DNA of 64,000 bases from Setaria digitata (lineage: Eukaryota > Nematoda > Chromadorea > Rhabditida > Setariidae), in assembly GCA_003640385.1 (NCBI GenBank), contig RCAB01000113.1:1-64000 (forward strand). The letters run 5' to 3'. Both the position numbers and the translations under genes were made by a program. Positions within the stretch are counted from its first letter, which is position 1. Each line of letters opens with the position of its first letter. The notes beneath the pieces were generated by a model. It was not told the DNA's origin and searched no databases. It was given only the letters and a program-made list of their open reading frames with translations. Of the stretch, positions 1-13,346 are shown in pieces.

Positions 1-735
1 AATACAAATCAAAACTTCACCAAACGAAATTCTCCAGAAATAAAATTTTCTTCCATCTCAGCATTGACGAATATTTTTGGATGTTATGTTTAATAGTGAA
101 AAACCAGCAATGATTCGAAAAATCTCCTTAGGAATAAAACACATTAGTTTTGTTTTATTTATTCATTTATTTATTTATTGCTGAAAAATGTACGAAATAC
201 TCGAATGATGGTAGTTGCTATTAAGCATTCTTTGCGGGGAAAAATATTTTAATTCTATGAAACCTAAAGGCGAGAAAAAATTTTCGATAGTCCTATCTAT
301 GTATGATGAGCAATTCAAAAATGCCTTCAAAAATATGTTTCATTTTTGCTATTTAGTCTCTTCAGACTGTAGCAAACCACACAGTTCAGCTAGTTTTGTT
401 CTCATTCAAAATTTTTCTCCTTTTTTAAATGCATTAAAGCTAAATTTTGAGCTTTAGAAATGAAAAAAGACGAATGAACAAGAAAAACCAAATCAAAAAT
501 AATTCTTTCAAGTAGCGTTATTTCGATGAGAACAGTCCAAGATTTCGTATGAAATTTACAATACTGAAGCTAATTACTCCACAGATGTGCTTTATTTTTA
601 CTCCTTTGACACGGGAAATTAATATTTCTTCACTTACTTTTTGTCTTAACTATAGTAGCTTATTCGTCTTAACTTCTATATCATCACTATCATCAATTTT
701 TCTTTAATCTTTCTCCTGAATTTTTTTTTCAACAG
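1..735. other. AT-rich stretch, no gene seen
   Basis: No convincing exon, RNA gene or repeat apart from short TTTA/ATTT runs around 155-180. Confidence 0.5.
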
Positions 736-894
736 TTTTCGAACTTTTTGTCTCCTTCAAAACAATACCAATACCTATATGATGAACTCTCCATTTCATT
801 ACTTAAATATCTTCTAATTGACAAGATAGGTGGACATTTGACGAATTGTGATCCAACTCAGTCTCCCGACCTGAAGCTTCAAGTTTTTAACTAA
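736..894 (+). CDS. Candidate terminal exon of an unrecognised gene
   Basis: Behind a good acceptor (polypyrimidine then AACAG, ending at 735), 52 codons stay open in phase 0 up to a TAA at 892-894. The product begins FSNFLSPSKQ and ends SPDLKLQVFN. It has a balanced composition unlike the Phe/Ile/Asn-rich chance frames around it. No domain is recognised. The upstream exon is not found: a short open frame at about 257-299 has a possible GTATGA donor but the wrong phase for this frame. The gene may start before the window. It could also be a chance reading frame. Confidence 0.35.
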   Translation, partial: FSNFLSPSKQYQYLYDELSISLLKYLLIDKIGGHLTNCDPTQSPDLKLQVFN

Positions 895-2476
895 ATGGCT
901 ATTAATTTAAACAGCAGTATTTGTATTTTGTATTGGCGCATAATTTTTAGATATGTTCCACTCTTCTTCGTCGTTCTTCATCGAGTTGTATATGCACTTT
1001 AATTTTTTCTCAATCCGTATGTTGCAGAAGAAAGAGACGAGAGTAACAAGTGAAAAAGACAACTCAAGTTTGNATCATATTTGAATCTGATTTCTTCCAC
1101 ATACAATCAACCTACTTCAAGAATAAGATAATCTATGCTTGAATTTTAAATTCCTAGCGAAAGGAAAATGGCGTATTTCATTTCTTTTCAACTGATGCTT
1201 GTACATTCTATTTCTTTTCCATATTACCACACTTTCTTTTATTAAGTAACCTTACTATTTTCTTATGTGCACAAATTGTGTAAGAAAAAATAACTGGAAA
1301 TAATGAATAAAAAGCAGACTAATTGAACTTTATTGCTACTTTTGTTCAAGAAACACGAATAAATGTTTAATTAGTACCGCATTAAAGAGCACAGATTATC
1401 TAATTCCAGACATTTCAAATGAATTATTTTAAAATAAGGAAATTATTGTTATGTCATAAGCTTGTTAAAGTTGTTAGCCGGCTCGTTATTCTTCTCTAAA
1501 CAGCGTAATTAACATTTTTCTTCTTGATGATATCTTTGAAGAAATGTGACAAGTGAAATTGAGATGAACAATTTTTCTGCGAGAAAACTGCAAATGCTTA
1601 GTTCATTGCATGACTTTATTTTTTGTTCTCCATTAATAAAATTCTAGAACGAACTCCAACTGTGGATTAGCTGTCAGAAAGCAGTCATATTATTTGAATC
1701 ACCATTCATGAAAAGTTAAGATTTCCAAAAAGTTTTTTTTTTCTTGTCGCAGCATTTATGAATTCATTTTCACGCTTATTACTGCGCGTAGTGGAGTAAA
1801 ATTATTTTAATAATTTTAAAAAGAATAAAAGAACTCTTTTGTTTTTATCAGTTACACAGTTTAAAAAAGTCATTATTTTAGCTACTTTTCCTTTCTTCAA
1901 TAAATAATACTCTCATGAGTAGTGGATAGAATTCATATGCATTGAATTTATTGAAGACAAAAGAGGCAATAATGATACATTCCACTGACAATTTGGCTTC
2001 TTTAAAATATATAGCTTTACTAAATCTTAATGAAATCATTTTTTATGCTGCAAGGGATGTTTATTTTCTGAATTTACACAAGTTAAGGCTTTGCGTGAGT
2101 TGAATCATTATAAAGTAATGAAGTGAATACTCATTTGAATGGTTTGTTATTGTTTCTTTTTTCTCAGTTTTCCTTTTTTTAAACTTCATTTTTTTGTTTC
2201 TTCTCTTTTTCATTAATTCCTTTATTTTTGTTTTTTTTTTTTCAAAATTACTACTGTTGCATTTTTCAATTCCATTTGAAAGAAAAAAATAATAAATTGG
2301 TCAAATTTTTTCCACAACAATTATTCTTTTCTAGACTTCCGGATTACTGTAATGGCTGATATCAGTGCGTCTATTATTATGATTTAATTAGAATTCATAG
2401 TAGACCTTTTATAGAGCTGAATTTAACGGAATTACTTCATTTAGCAAAATATCCAATTCAACAGTATGAAAACTCA
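895..2476. other. Intergenic, AT-rich
   Basis: No coding exon seen. There is one undetermined base (N) at 1073, a mark of draft assembly. T-rich tracts lie at about 2155-2250. Confidence 0.5.
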
Positions 2477-2788
2477 TCACCAACAGATTCTAATTGTATT
2501 TGAGGAATCACTGTAATATAGTTTTTCAGATGGCATCTGTGCATCTTGTTGTTTTATTTTGTTGTTGCCAGGTTTTCTGTTATCAGCATCAGCAGTGCAA
2601 TAGTGTTCTGATAATAGATAATGATAATAAAACAGCATTACACTAACACTGGTGAAAAGTAGAGCGATAAAACTAAGGGTTCCTACAGTTATTGCTGGAG
2701 AAGTGAAAACAGAAACAGATCGGATAAATTCTGTCGCCATTTCAATTTTCTTCGAGTTAGTCAATTTTTGAATTGGTTCAGTAATCAT
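2477..2788 (-). CDS. Small single-helix membrane protein, unrecognised
   Basis: A 103-codon frame starts at the ATG at 2786-2788. Residues about 32-60 form one strongly hydrophobic segment (SPAITVGTLSFIALLFTSV) that runs on into FYYHYLL. A hydrophilic tail with Lys/Gln and Ser/Asp follows. The N-terminal 30 residues are polar and charged. The composition is more protein-like than chance frames here. No family is recognised, and a role other than membrane anchoring cannot be inferred. It may be a single-exon gene or the last exon of a longer one. No clear acceptor was found directly upstream. Confidence 0.45.
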   Translation of the reverse strand: MITEPIQKLTNSKKIEMATEFIRSVSVFTSPAITVGTLSFIALLFTSVSVMLFYYHYLLSEHYCTADADNRKPGNNKIKQQDAQMPSEKLYYSDSSNTIRICW

Positions 2789-3613
2789 TTCTTTGTAATT
2801 TAAATCGACGAATTTAGTAAAATTAAAATATTCAATAATTAAAAATCATTTCTAAAATTCTAAAGATAAATCTTCAAAGAGTTATTCTTCTACTTTTTCG
2901 AAATCCTAGTCTTTATAGAAGATAGTTTAATGTAAAATATAAACTAAATCATTATACTATATATATATATATATATATATATACTATATATATATATAAA
3001 AAACTATATATATATATATATATATATAGTTTTCACCCATTATTATACTATATATATATAGTATAATAATATATATATAAAATAATATGTATATTATTCC
3101 TCAAACCTTAAAGTACGGTGAAAACTAAAAAATCGTCAAAACTTTAATTCGAAATGAGCACAGTAACACATTGTTTCATTTTATAGTCTTATTTTGATCA
3201 CAATATTTTGTCACGAATAATTAACGGAGAAAGACGAGAGCGGAAAAAAAGAGAAATCTTCTCAAAAAATGGACATAAAACGGATTTCGTATTTCGTATA
3301 GATATATTTGATTATTGCAGAAATAAGTGTAAAAACAATGCTTGTCACACATGTATTTTATTGAACTGATATAGTATTGCACAGTAGTATAACAAATCTT
3401 TTTTTATGTAAATAAAAATCAAAAATTGAAATACGATGGACAAAAATTGATTTAATGAAAGGATCGGAAATTAAAATGGAAGCTGCTGTTTTGTTATTGC
3501 ATTTAGTTTTTGATGTGATAAATGTAGCTGTCATTATTCCTGCAATGAATTTAAGCTCAGTAAATTAATTTTTTCTTTCCTGAATCTAATAATCATTACT
3601 GTTCAATTAGTTT
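2789..3613. repeat. AT dinucleotide cluster in an intergenic region
   Basis: Several (AT)n blocks between about 2954 and 3090 are separated by short spacers that are themselves partly complementary, so the stretch can fold into nested hairpins. The rest is AT-rich with nothing recognised. Confidence 0.7.
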
Positions 3614-5718
3614 TTACAATCTTGGTATGCCGATGTTGGAATAGTCGAATTTTCTTTTAGTTTCTTTCATTGTAATTTCTATTGTTGATCCTCCAACAAT
3701 AAGTTTATCTTCATTAGAGCGAACTCCGTTACAACTTTGCAAAATAGCCATGTCGATAATGGATTGTTGCAGTAGCACTTCATATATTAATTGCCCGATG
3801 TGCAGTGCTTCTATTATTTTCTCATAATACAACAAATCTTGTGGATCAGATGACGGTTCCTGTTGACTTGACTGCTCACCATTTACAGTTTTCACCACTT
3901 TTTTATACCATAGTTCTTGTGGTTGCAGCATCGCACCATATAGTTGATCCTGTACTCGGTATGATAGCTGTTGTAAAGAGTGGTAGAGTGTTTTGTCTCT
4001 TGGCGTCAGTGCTTCAAATAAAAGAAATTCATCAGGAAGAAGTAACTGAAGTATAAGGCTTGGATAATTTTGCTGCTTCAGTTGTATATGTGCATAGAGT
4101 AATTGCTGTAATGAAACTGATTATGTCTGCAATTGTTGGTACATTAATTGCTGACTTGGCGTCAGCGCTTCAAGTACCGCTGATTCGTGGGGAGAATTTA
4201 ACCGAAGTAGACGGTATGTCAGATTCATCTCCTGGTTGGTAAAATAATACCAACACCTGTGAGTTATCTAAATAGCCTTATAAATAAGTTTTTTCAACTT
4301 TTCACATTCGTAAAGGTTTCCTTATGATCGCTTTATGCAATAAAAACAAATGAACGATTAACAAATCCAATGTGAATTTGAGGGAAAGCAAGTTATCTGG
4401 CGATTCGATTCTTCTAGTGAGTAAAAAATCGCTACGGCATAATGAAAATAAAGACAAAACAATGAAAATAGAATAATGAATAATATAATCAAATAATTAT
4501 TTAATCAAAGCCAGAAATCTTTTTTCGAAGGCGCATATTATCAACTAGATTTGAAACTCTTTCCAAGAAATATTTTTTTATTAGTTAACTAATCTTAGTA
4601 AATTTTTCGTTAAAGAATGTATTGAAAAATTGCACAACCTATAGCACTGTAATGAATGTCTGATCAATTAAATGGGATTTCTTTCATTTCAGTTCTTCCC
4701 AAATTAAGCCACTGATAAAACTGAAACTGTAATTTTTCTTTTTGCTTCATCATCAATATCCATTTATGTTGGAATCTATGAAAGAATGAAAAATATTGTT
4801 TTCGGTAAGAATAAATTGTAAAATTTAGTGACAGATTAGCAACTATTGCCAATTTTCACTTGCGTCGTTCTCATTAAGCGACTTTTTTTTTTCTATTAAT
4901 AATCTGTTAATTTTTATATTGTACCTAAAAGTTTGCACTTTAGCATTTTTGAAATGGACTTCCTAGAAATTCGACTTCATTTTTTGCATTAAGTCCTTGA
5001 AATTACCAATGATTCATATAAAAAACGACATTGCTTTAAAAAGAAACCGAAAAGAGAAAATGTGCAGATTTAAAGCCTGTTGTAGAACATTAATTGCTGC
5101 AGAACTATATCTATACCAGATACCGTAGAATCTAAAACCAATTAAGCTCAGAAATCTGATAACAATTGATAAATGAGACCCATTAACATCGTTAAATTTG
5201 CTTTATTCATTAAAAAATAAATAAATTTATCAGTTTATTCATAAATTTATTAATGATAAATTTTTATCACTGTTTTCTTAGTCATAGGATAATTATTTGC
5301 GTTAACAATTTTCAATTTTTAATCGCATGAAAGATTATAATTGGCTTCGGGAAAAAACATGTCTTTGGGTTTCCATGCAATTTGAAACTGCCATTTAAAG
5401 TATTTTTTTATTTTTAAAATTTACCAATTTATCGATTTTTTTGTTTTTAAAATTCAAAAACATTTGGACCATTCCAGCAAATACTTTTAAATCTTCAACT
5501 GTCAACATCAGTTATAATCAGATAGCAGAAAATATTTCAGCGATTCTTGTTTACAGCTAGAGTCAGCCATCCATTGCCTCTCTCTTACACACTTTTTCAT
5601 TTCTTCCTCCTCGACAATGTCCTATACCTGATTGGAGAAATTCCTTCTTCCACTTGTTATACCCAAAAAAAACTTGGTAACAGCTCCTACTCTCAGCAAC
5701 TTGTTTTTTATTTCTTAG
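3614..5718 (-). CDS. Gln/Leu-rich protein, three exons seen, 5' end unknown
   Basis: Exons on the minus strand are 5700-5628 (24 codons visible, frame open further back to about 5718), 4231-4178 and 4116-3614 (TAA). Phases agree: the first ends in one base (donor G|GTATAG), the second starts with two and ends with one, the third starts with two. The last exon gives 166 residues rich in Gln and Leu, with blocks LLPDEFLLFEALTPRDK, YRVQDQLYGAMLQPQ, DLLYYEKIIEALHIG and VGGSTIEITMKETKRK. No known domain is recognised. The 61-bp intron 4117-4177 begins GTACTT and ends ATCAG. Read in the frame of the last exon it instead encodes EALTPSQQLMYQQLQ and then a TAA, a copy of the exon's own EALTP segment. 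If that intron is not real, the gene carries a premature stop. A start codon was not found. Confidence 0.5.
4232..5627. other. Probable intron of the Gln/Leu-rich gene
   Basis: The sequence is AT-rich without further exons that fit. The donor G|GTATAG lies at 5627 (minus) and the acceptor TTTTACCAACCAG ends at 4232. Confidence 0.4.
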
Positions 5719-7227
5719 TAACTTCTAATCTTTTAGGAAACACAGTTTCTGGAACAGCATCGCATTGCTGTTGACATTTACATCAATTTCTTTTCATTTT
5801 CATACAGTGATAGTAATTTTTCGTCATAATCATTACAATGTTTTACAAAAATTGTTTCTTAAATATTTCGTTTAAAATTTGAAGTTATAAAATTCGAAGT
5901 TAAATTTATGTAATTCGTAATTTTTTCGTAATTCTCACTAATTTTAAATTTCTTTATTTTACATATAAGATTGCCTACAATTAATTGATATTGTTTTGTA
6001 TAATTATCATTCGTTTCTCAAGAGACTAATTTACGATCATTTTTCGCTATTATTATTAAATTATAATGTATCACTGTTTGTTAAATAATTATTAACGATA
6101 AAATTTCAAATATTCTCTTTATTTAAACTTTTTACACTTTTCTGTCTAGAAAAAGCATATTTTTGTGATGTTAAAACTATTATAAACATCAAACACAAAA
6201 TATTCCATTGGAATGGAGTTCGGTATGATAACAATTTATATAACTTCTCAGATATCGTAATCAGTGCAAAGTTTGACATTTTTAAAATCTCAAGAAGTTT
6301 ATAAGATATTTTATCAACAGAAAATAAGAAAAAAGGCAGAATAATTGGTACGCAGTGAAAAGAAAACAACAAAGAATGGAAAAAAGTAAGAGATAAAAGA
6401 TAAATAGAGTGTATGTTTCTATTGGTTTTTTTTTTTTGTGCATTTTTTTTTATCAAGAAGTGTGAAATTTGTAAAAACTTAATCTTTAATAAGCATAATT
6501 TAATAGCAAAATTCCATTTTTCTTAGTATAATTGAAACCAGTTTAATTGTAAATTTTTAAATGAAATAATTGAAAGCAACGAAAATTCGATATTTTGCAA
6601 ATTAGTCAATTCATACACGGACTTAAGCAGCAATTAGTACTTGCGACCAAAATAATAATGGAATGCAGCAGTGACAAATCCAACAAATCAGTCCTACAGT
6701 ACTGGATTGCTAAGGAGAAACATCTAACAAGCTATGCAAATATTTGCTTCATATCCAATTTGCAATAATTCAATCTAAAAAAAGATAAAGCTGCAAAATC
6801 AAAAAATAAGCAACTTTTTCAGCGGAAAAATGAGACCAATAAATTACGTACCTTTCATAATTTTTGCTAAACACACTGTTATTTACAGTTTTCTGATTTG
6901 ATTAGTAATTAGAATTAAATGACAGTTGAATAAAAGACTCAGAATAATTTTTAACTGTGCTCACATATCTTGAGATATTTTTATAATAAGCATATACTTA
7001 TATGGCATGAAAAATTCTATTCATTAAAATTTCAGCAATTCGATAAGTGATAAAATAAATAATTGCATTGCTAAAATCGAGTGGCGTAAAACTTGAATGA
7101 TTTATGCCAATTAGGTAATGAATAATTAGTTGTATCTAAGCAATAAGTTTGAAATTTACGACAATGCGAATTTTGCATTTGTGCCAAAAAAGGACGGACA
7201 TTTAAATTGCAATTTAATTTCAGAGCA
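5719..7227. other. Mostly non-coding; one possible micro-gene on the minus strand
   Basis: On the minus strand near 6880 an ATG-AAA-G ends at a good donor (GTACGT), a few bases behind a TTTAG that could accept a spliced leader. An acceptor TTTCTCCTTAG sits near 6713, and joining the two leaves a frame of about 36 codons. All three frames after that acceptor look equally protein-like, so this is not called as a gene. Confidence 0.2.
7218..7223 (+). promoter_or_regulatory. Putative spliced-leader acceptor of the TTR-like gene
   Basis: AATTTCAG ends at 7223, four bases before the ATG at 7228. No other exon is needed upstream, so a trans-splice site is the simplest reading. Confidence 0.5.
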
Positions 7228-9174
7228 ATGTTAAAAGGTTTATTTCTGTTTCTTTTTAATTTACCGAGCATATTTGGCGCACTTGGTGGCTTGGTTGGCA
7301 GAACACAAAGTGTTGGTGTTGAAGGGATTCTTACTTGTAATGGACGACCACTCGGTGATGTCCTCGTCAAATTATATGATGATGATAGAGGTCTGTAAAT
7401 ATGGTTTGATTATTTTGTCAGAATTATCATATTACAAATATTTGATATTAAGAAAAGAAAGAAATAATTAAATGTTTCCTTTTTTTTTTTATACACATTA
7501 GTTTTAGAGATTGGTGAGTAAATCGTATAGTGATCTAGACAACATTTTTATCATTTCTAGAAGATTTTGAAGTATTTGATGAAAATTATAGTTTTGATTA
7601 GAAAAAAAAATTCTATGCTGTTTTTATTAGATGGGAGATTTTACGAATGATTTTGAATTGAAATTCAACTTTTGCATTTATTTTCTCATTATTATCAGAT
7701 AATGTAATAATTCTTGAAAGACAATAATTTTTACAATGCTCTCAGGACTATAATTTAATGCATTTAAAAAATTTTAAATTAAAGCTTGAATTTAAGAAAT
7801 CAGTCTTATAATTAATCATAACTTGTGAATTTTTAAGTTACCATAATTTGAAACGTTGAATTTCTAAAAATTGCAGTTTATGACTGGATTGGCTGATTAA
7901 ACAAGTTTATCTGCAACAAAATTTAAAATAACTTCGTATAAACATCATATTCTTTTCATCTCTTTTTTTTTGTGTAATTTTGTACTGTTTACATAAACAA
8001 ATAATCTATTCAGAACACAGAAACACAGGATAGACGGCAAAAATCTATTTCAATAGTTTCATTTATTTGTAGGCCTTGACATGGATGAATTTATGGCAAA
8101 AACCAAAACAGACAGAAATGGTCATTTTCGTATTTCTGGATCTATCAGTGAGATAACATCAATCGATCCAAAGCTTAACATTTATCACGACTGTAACGAT
8201 GGCTGGATTGTAATAGTTTTTCATTTTATTAAATTAATTGCAAATAATGAAAGAGATAACTGGCAGAAAAGATTATCTATCGCATTCATGTAACGTTTTT
8301 ATTTACTTATTATTCACATTTGTTTCTTTTTTCACATTTTTTCATTTATTTCATTTTTAATTTTCTGATTCATTTGAAAGAAATTAGGGGAGATTTTTTA
8401 ATGGCTAGAAGAATATCTTTCTAACTAAGCAAATTAAGATTAAGATTATTTTAACTGTAACTGATGACTAAACAACAACAATTCCAGTTTCACTGCCCAA
8501 TGCGCACTTTTCCAAACTCCCGCTTATCTTAATTTTAATAGCAATTTAATAATCGAAATGTGTTTTATAAGTGACAGTTCAAATTGCTAAATTCGAGAAA
8601 TAAAATTTTCAGATAGTTTCGCTATTCGTCACATTATAGCATGGTGCAATCCGTTAATGTTAAATTATTTTTGTTATTACTGTTATTTTTTTCTTCCTTA
8701 AAGTTGACATTTTTGTATTTTATTCTTGAAATTTGATATCTCACTATGATCATACATGTAATCAAACTACGCTACGCTTTAACATATGATATTATGTTCG
8801 AAAATTTAGAATTTAAAAAAAGAAAAAAAATAGCAGTAATAAATAACTTACATAATGACTGCACTTCTTTAATGTTGACTTTGCAAACGATTCACAATTA
8901 ATTTTGAATGACAAACTGTTAAATTTTTATCTATCGAAAGATTTAAAAATAAATTATATATAATGAATAATTTTATTTGACAAATATAAATTTTAAATGC
9001 ATACTTCAATGGTTGTTTATTTTTCATTATTTTCAGCCTTGCCAGCGTAAAATCAGTATAATGATACCGGATAATTATATAACCGATGGAAAAACTCCAA
9101 AACGATTCTATGATGCAGGAAAAATTGAACTATCAGGCAAATTCAAGGGCGAAACACGCGATTGCATTCATTAA
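7228..9174 (+). CDS. Transthyretin-like (TTR) family secreted protein
   Basis: Three exons, 7228-7390, 8073-8209 and 9037-9174 (TAA), give 145 residues. Introns have GT..AG ends and phases 1 and 0. The first ~20 residues (MLKGLFLFLFNLPSIFGALG) form a signal peptide. The mature part starts VGVEGILTCNGRPLGDVLVKLYDDD, the family's opening beta strands. It continues with GHFRISGS, a strand ending NIYHDCND, and PCQRKISIMIPDNYI, then ends in ETRDCIH. The four Cys (TCNG, HDCN, PCQR, RDCI) are those expected to pair in this family. TTR-like proteins are a large nematode family secreted at body surfaces. Some bind phosphatidylserine or act in neurons, but the role of this member is not shown. The ATG lies four bases behind TTTCAG, which suggests trans-splicing. 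Confidence 0.92.
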
Positions 9175-10817
9175 TTTCATTCATTAGTATTCATTAATAG
9201 TATTATTTTGCAAAATGTACATACGGTTTGTATGATGCAAATCTAGTTTGCTTAAAATTTGAATTTTCTAATTCTGAAAATCCTTAAAGAAATTAACCTA
9301 AAATATTCCTGAAATTAGTAAAACACTGATAAAAAAATTTTCTTCATCAGTGCAAAATCAAGCAATTTTTAATTTCTACAGTTATTTTTTAATTTTATAT
9401 GCTATATAATTCTTTGACCAGATACAGTTTATAATTGCAAGCAACTTTTTCTTGTTTTTCAATTTTTTATTAATTCTAATGATCCAATGTTTTTCCTCGT
9501 ATCTTTTTACATATCTTTGATTATTTTATGCAATAAAAAAAAATTCTTCTAACATAGTATAAGACATTGGCAGACTTACAATTCTATCTAAATACTTTCG
9601 CATTATTTTTTTTTCCTAAATTAAAAAGGGCAGTTTGAAAATCGCTAATAAATTACGGAAGCCATTCATTAGATGATTAGTAAACATGTGTGAACTTCAG
9701 AAGATTTAATGAATGATGTTCTGATAGTGATATCACTACCTAAAACTCATTATCAATTGATTTTTTGAAAAGAACATCAAATTTCATTACATTTCAAGCA
9801 CTTTTATTAGAGTATTCCATATTCATATGCATTTCTGAAATCAAATTGGATATATTAAGGTGAAAATGAGTAAATGAATATGAAACAAGTAGGCAGTTTC
9901 TATGTAGTGATAGTGATGACAAAAAATACACTGAGCAAGCAGAAATATGGAAATACGATGCAATAAAAATTTTTGATAACTTTATATATATATATATATA
10001 AATGTTATGAGAAATACCAAATATATATATAGGGTGGAAAACAAAGCACTGCAAAAAATGGTTTGGTAAATTTTCAGACTTGATAAAAATAAGCGTCAAA
10101 GACTTATAAGGAATATAAAAAAAAATTTTGATTGTGTGCATCTTTGAATAAGAATAATATTTGAATGTTTAACGCAGAAACTTGACATTTATGTTATAAA
10201 TACATCTTTTTTCTTTTTTACACGAGGAAAAGAAAAACTAGTTAAGAAGTGTTCGACTACTTTTTTTTAATCATTTGATTAGGTCAGAAGTTGGAAAACT
10301 ATAAATAGAGTTGAAATGCCAGTTTTATCTAGCCCCAAAAATGAATTGTGAATTCAAATAAATTGATTTAATTACATATTGCAGGATGGAAGACACAATA
10401 ATGAGGTAAAATAGTTATCGCCCAAGAAAATTTAACGTCCGAGTCATCCATTATTTTCGGTTTGTAGAATGGTTTATATGTTCTTGGGCTTGTATAGTAC
10501 CATTCAATGTTATATCACATTTTTCGGATTCTGAAAAATTTGCAGCAAATTAAAATGAATGAAAATGCAATTGAAATGTTACAAGAAGTTAAAAGAAAAA
10601 AATTTTGAGGGAAAAGAAAGCGAAATTCACTAGCATATAATAAAGATTGTTTAGTTAGCTGAAAAATAGTAAGTCTAATAGTAAATTAGACGTAATTTAA
10701 TATTATCAAACTATATTTCTAACTAAAGACAGTTCGAGGAAAATGCTTGTCGCTTATCGCTTAGTCAAACATGACGAGCACATGACGCGCGCTTTCTTTA
10801 CGCTGATCTTTTCAATT
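9175..10817. other. Intergenic, AT-rich
   Basis: No gene seen. A short (TA)n run lies at about 9983-10028. A stop-bounded plus-strand frame from 10744 (about 30 codons, MLVAYRLVKH) is protein-like but overlaps the antisense candidate gene that follows. Confidence 0.4.
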
Positions 10818-11123
10818 TTATTTCTTCAAATGTAATTCAGATAACCTCCTTGTGACACCTGTGACGCTGATTATGTTACTATCCTGAAACTTTTCTCTAT
10901 TTGTCATTAGAATTTCCCGTATCTCAAATTGTCCACATATTACCAACTATCACTTACAGCTAGGCGGCTTGTCTCTATCCGATATTTTTAATACTTTTAA
11001 AGAACCATCTTTCTTTTTTAATTGAAAAATTGCTTTCAATGAAAGAAAAGCGCTCGTTAATCGATTTTTTGTTTCTGTGGAGCTACTAGTGATTAAAAAA
11101 GGAAACGGTAGCAACAATTTCAT
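10818..11123 (-). CDS. Candidate small secreted protein, two exons
   Basis: Exon 1 is 11123-10958 and ends in a consensus donor, T|GTAAGT. Exon 2 is 10858-10818, after acceptor CGTCACAG, and ends in a TAA that overlaps an AATAAA. Phases agree (1 then 2 bases) and the product has 68 residues. It begins MKLLLPFPFLITSSS, a plausible signal peptide, and continues as a Lys/Asp-rich chain to SDRDKPPSC. A good acceptor, TTTGGTTCAG, lies 18 bases upstream of the ATG and could take a spliced leader. Another acceptor at about 10870 would give a different short C-terminus. No family recognised. An alternative is that the same consensus site is read on the plus strand as an acceptor (CACTTACAG). Confidence 0.38.
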
Positions 11124-11144
11124 TGCCTCCTTTTTGTGTTTCTG

Positions 11145-13346
11145 AACCAAATATATGTCTAAAAAAGAGATTAGCTTATTTAAAAATAAAACATTCAATG
11201 GAAACTGCTTGTTTAAGATAAGAGCAATGATAATTAAAAATTGTTGAGGCATTCGAAGAAAGAAGCATTTAACTTTTCCTCTTACATTACTGTAGACAAC
11301 AGGTCTTTTATTTTTAATGTATTACAGAAAGCAATAAAGCAAAGTGAGAAGAGTGGAACAAATGATTTTATTTAATTTGCAATACAAAAGGAAAAAGAAA
11401 TCATTCGCACGATGATTAGATAACTAATTAATCATTCATGATGAGCAATATATGATGTTAGATTTTATGCGTGTATTTTCAAACATATTTCAAAGTCAAG
11501 TTTCAAGGGAATGATTCTTCTTTCTGCCAACAATTCCTTCTAATTTCGTTTTTCAGAAGATGCTCTTTTACCAGATATTACAACTTAATGTTACGACTAA
11601 CTACAAAATATGAAGATGATATTATTTTGTAATTAGCAGTTATCCTCATTAATATTAAGAGTAATACTTGATACTTTGTAATTAATATAAAGCAAATTAC
11701 CAGCTCGATCATAGATATTCTGGATTATGAACTTTATTAGATTGTTTCAGAAATGTTAATCTGGTTGGCTATTCCCTAGTTATGATTAATTTGCAAATCC
11801 CAATAAATTCTACTATTTACTATGCGAATTCATGTATATTTACCAGAATTTAAATATTTGTATCAAGCAGTAGTATGATTAAAGTTTGCGATTCATTTTA
11901 AGTTAAACCATTGCAGTTTCATATACGGATTTCGTAACTAAAGGACTTACTATAAAGCATAATTTTTATCTATTATCTTTATATACAACAATTATTTCTC
12001 AGCCTTAAAATCTTTCGAGTCTCGTCGGCATTAGCATATATTTTAATGTAGAGATTTTCTTAAATCAATGAAATTTTTTAATTTCTCATGTAATAATAAA
12101 GGATTTTATGGCATATTCCGGTTATAGTAAGTGAAATTTATTTTTTAATGTTTACCAAATGTTAGCATAACTTCGAATTTTTTACTATTTAAAAATTTCT
12201 GGAATTTCGCCAGACTGTCAATCACATCAAATCGCAAATTCTTCAATGAAACATGACAGAACAATTCAAACATCTTAGAAGCATGATTATAGATTATTGA
12301 AATTTAATTGAGTGAAAGAAGGAACTTAAAATGGATAACAAATTCTGGAACATTTATCAAGATGAATTATTTTTATTTTTATTTCTGTCACTTTTTTTCT
12401 AAACTACATTGGAAAAATTTTTGGGAATAACTGAAATTTCCAATATTTCTGAATAAAATAAAAAAGTTTGCATCTTACAAAAACACTTCGCATCCTTTCA
12501 TCATTTCTCATTTGTCGTAAATTACCAATTCGTTCAATTTATTGGAATTTCGAAAAAAAAAAAAAGAAAAACAGGAAATTTAAAAACTGAAAAGGAAAAA
12601 CCGGAAACTATGCATTGTGATTCAAATATAAAAATTGCGGAAATTAAATAATTAAAAGTTTGATGAAGCAATGAACTTAATTTCGCCTTTTTTTCAGGTT
12701 TTTTTTCGCTAATTTTTACATATGAATGAAACTTAGTGCCTTCGAATGCAACTTTTTCATTTCCTTCAGCTACCACTTTTTCATAATTTTTATTTTAATA
12801 GCCCCAATTATAATAAACAATTTTTTGTCGCATTAATTTTAAATTCGTTACAAAAAAAAAATTTTCTTATGTCTCCAAACTAATACTTTTTTACAGCAGG
12901 AGAATTTTAATTTTTCCCTTTAAACTTTTTTTGTTAAAACCAGCTTAATTGAAATTAATTATGCAAATTAGAGAAGTTTCTCATCAGTTGCAAAAGTTTT
13001 TAACCTAGTAATAAAGATGACTACCTGAATTTCCTGAAGACGTTTAGATAATAGGTTCTGCAGCAGATAGTATTTCGTTTATTTTCACTGCTAACAAACC
13101 TAGAGCAGTTGCTATTAATCACTTGTAATACTTTTGATCAGTTGATAAAAGGAATGTTTTAAATTTTTTAAAAAAGATAAATTTCCACTCCATATTACAA
13201 AGAAATTCATCTGTTACACTTAATAGATTATCAATAATGTGATTATTGCATGACAATGATGTCGTATAAACAAGAGAAAATACTTTCTACCATTTTATTT
13301 TTTTTATTTTTTGTTTTACTTTTATATTTCTAAATTGTTATAAAAA
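11145..13346. other. Intergenic, AT-rich
   Basis: No supported exon or RNA gene. Poly-A/T tracts at about 12552-12565 and 12855. A GC-richer patch at 13020-13075 shows no consistent exon. Confidence 0.5.

Noticed and set aside
3805..4242. Plus-strand frames over the Gln/Leu-rich gene
   Set aside because: They are the antisense of CAA/CAG-rich coding sequence on the minus strand, which has matching exon phases.
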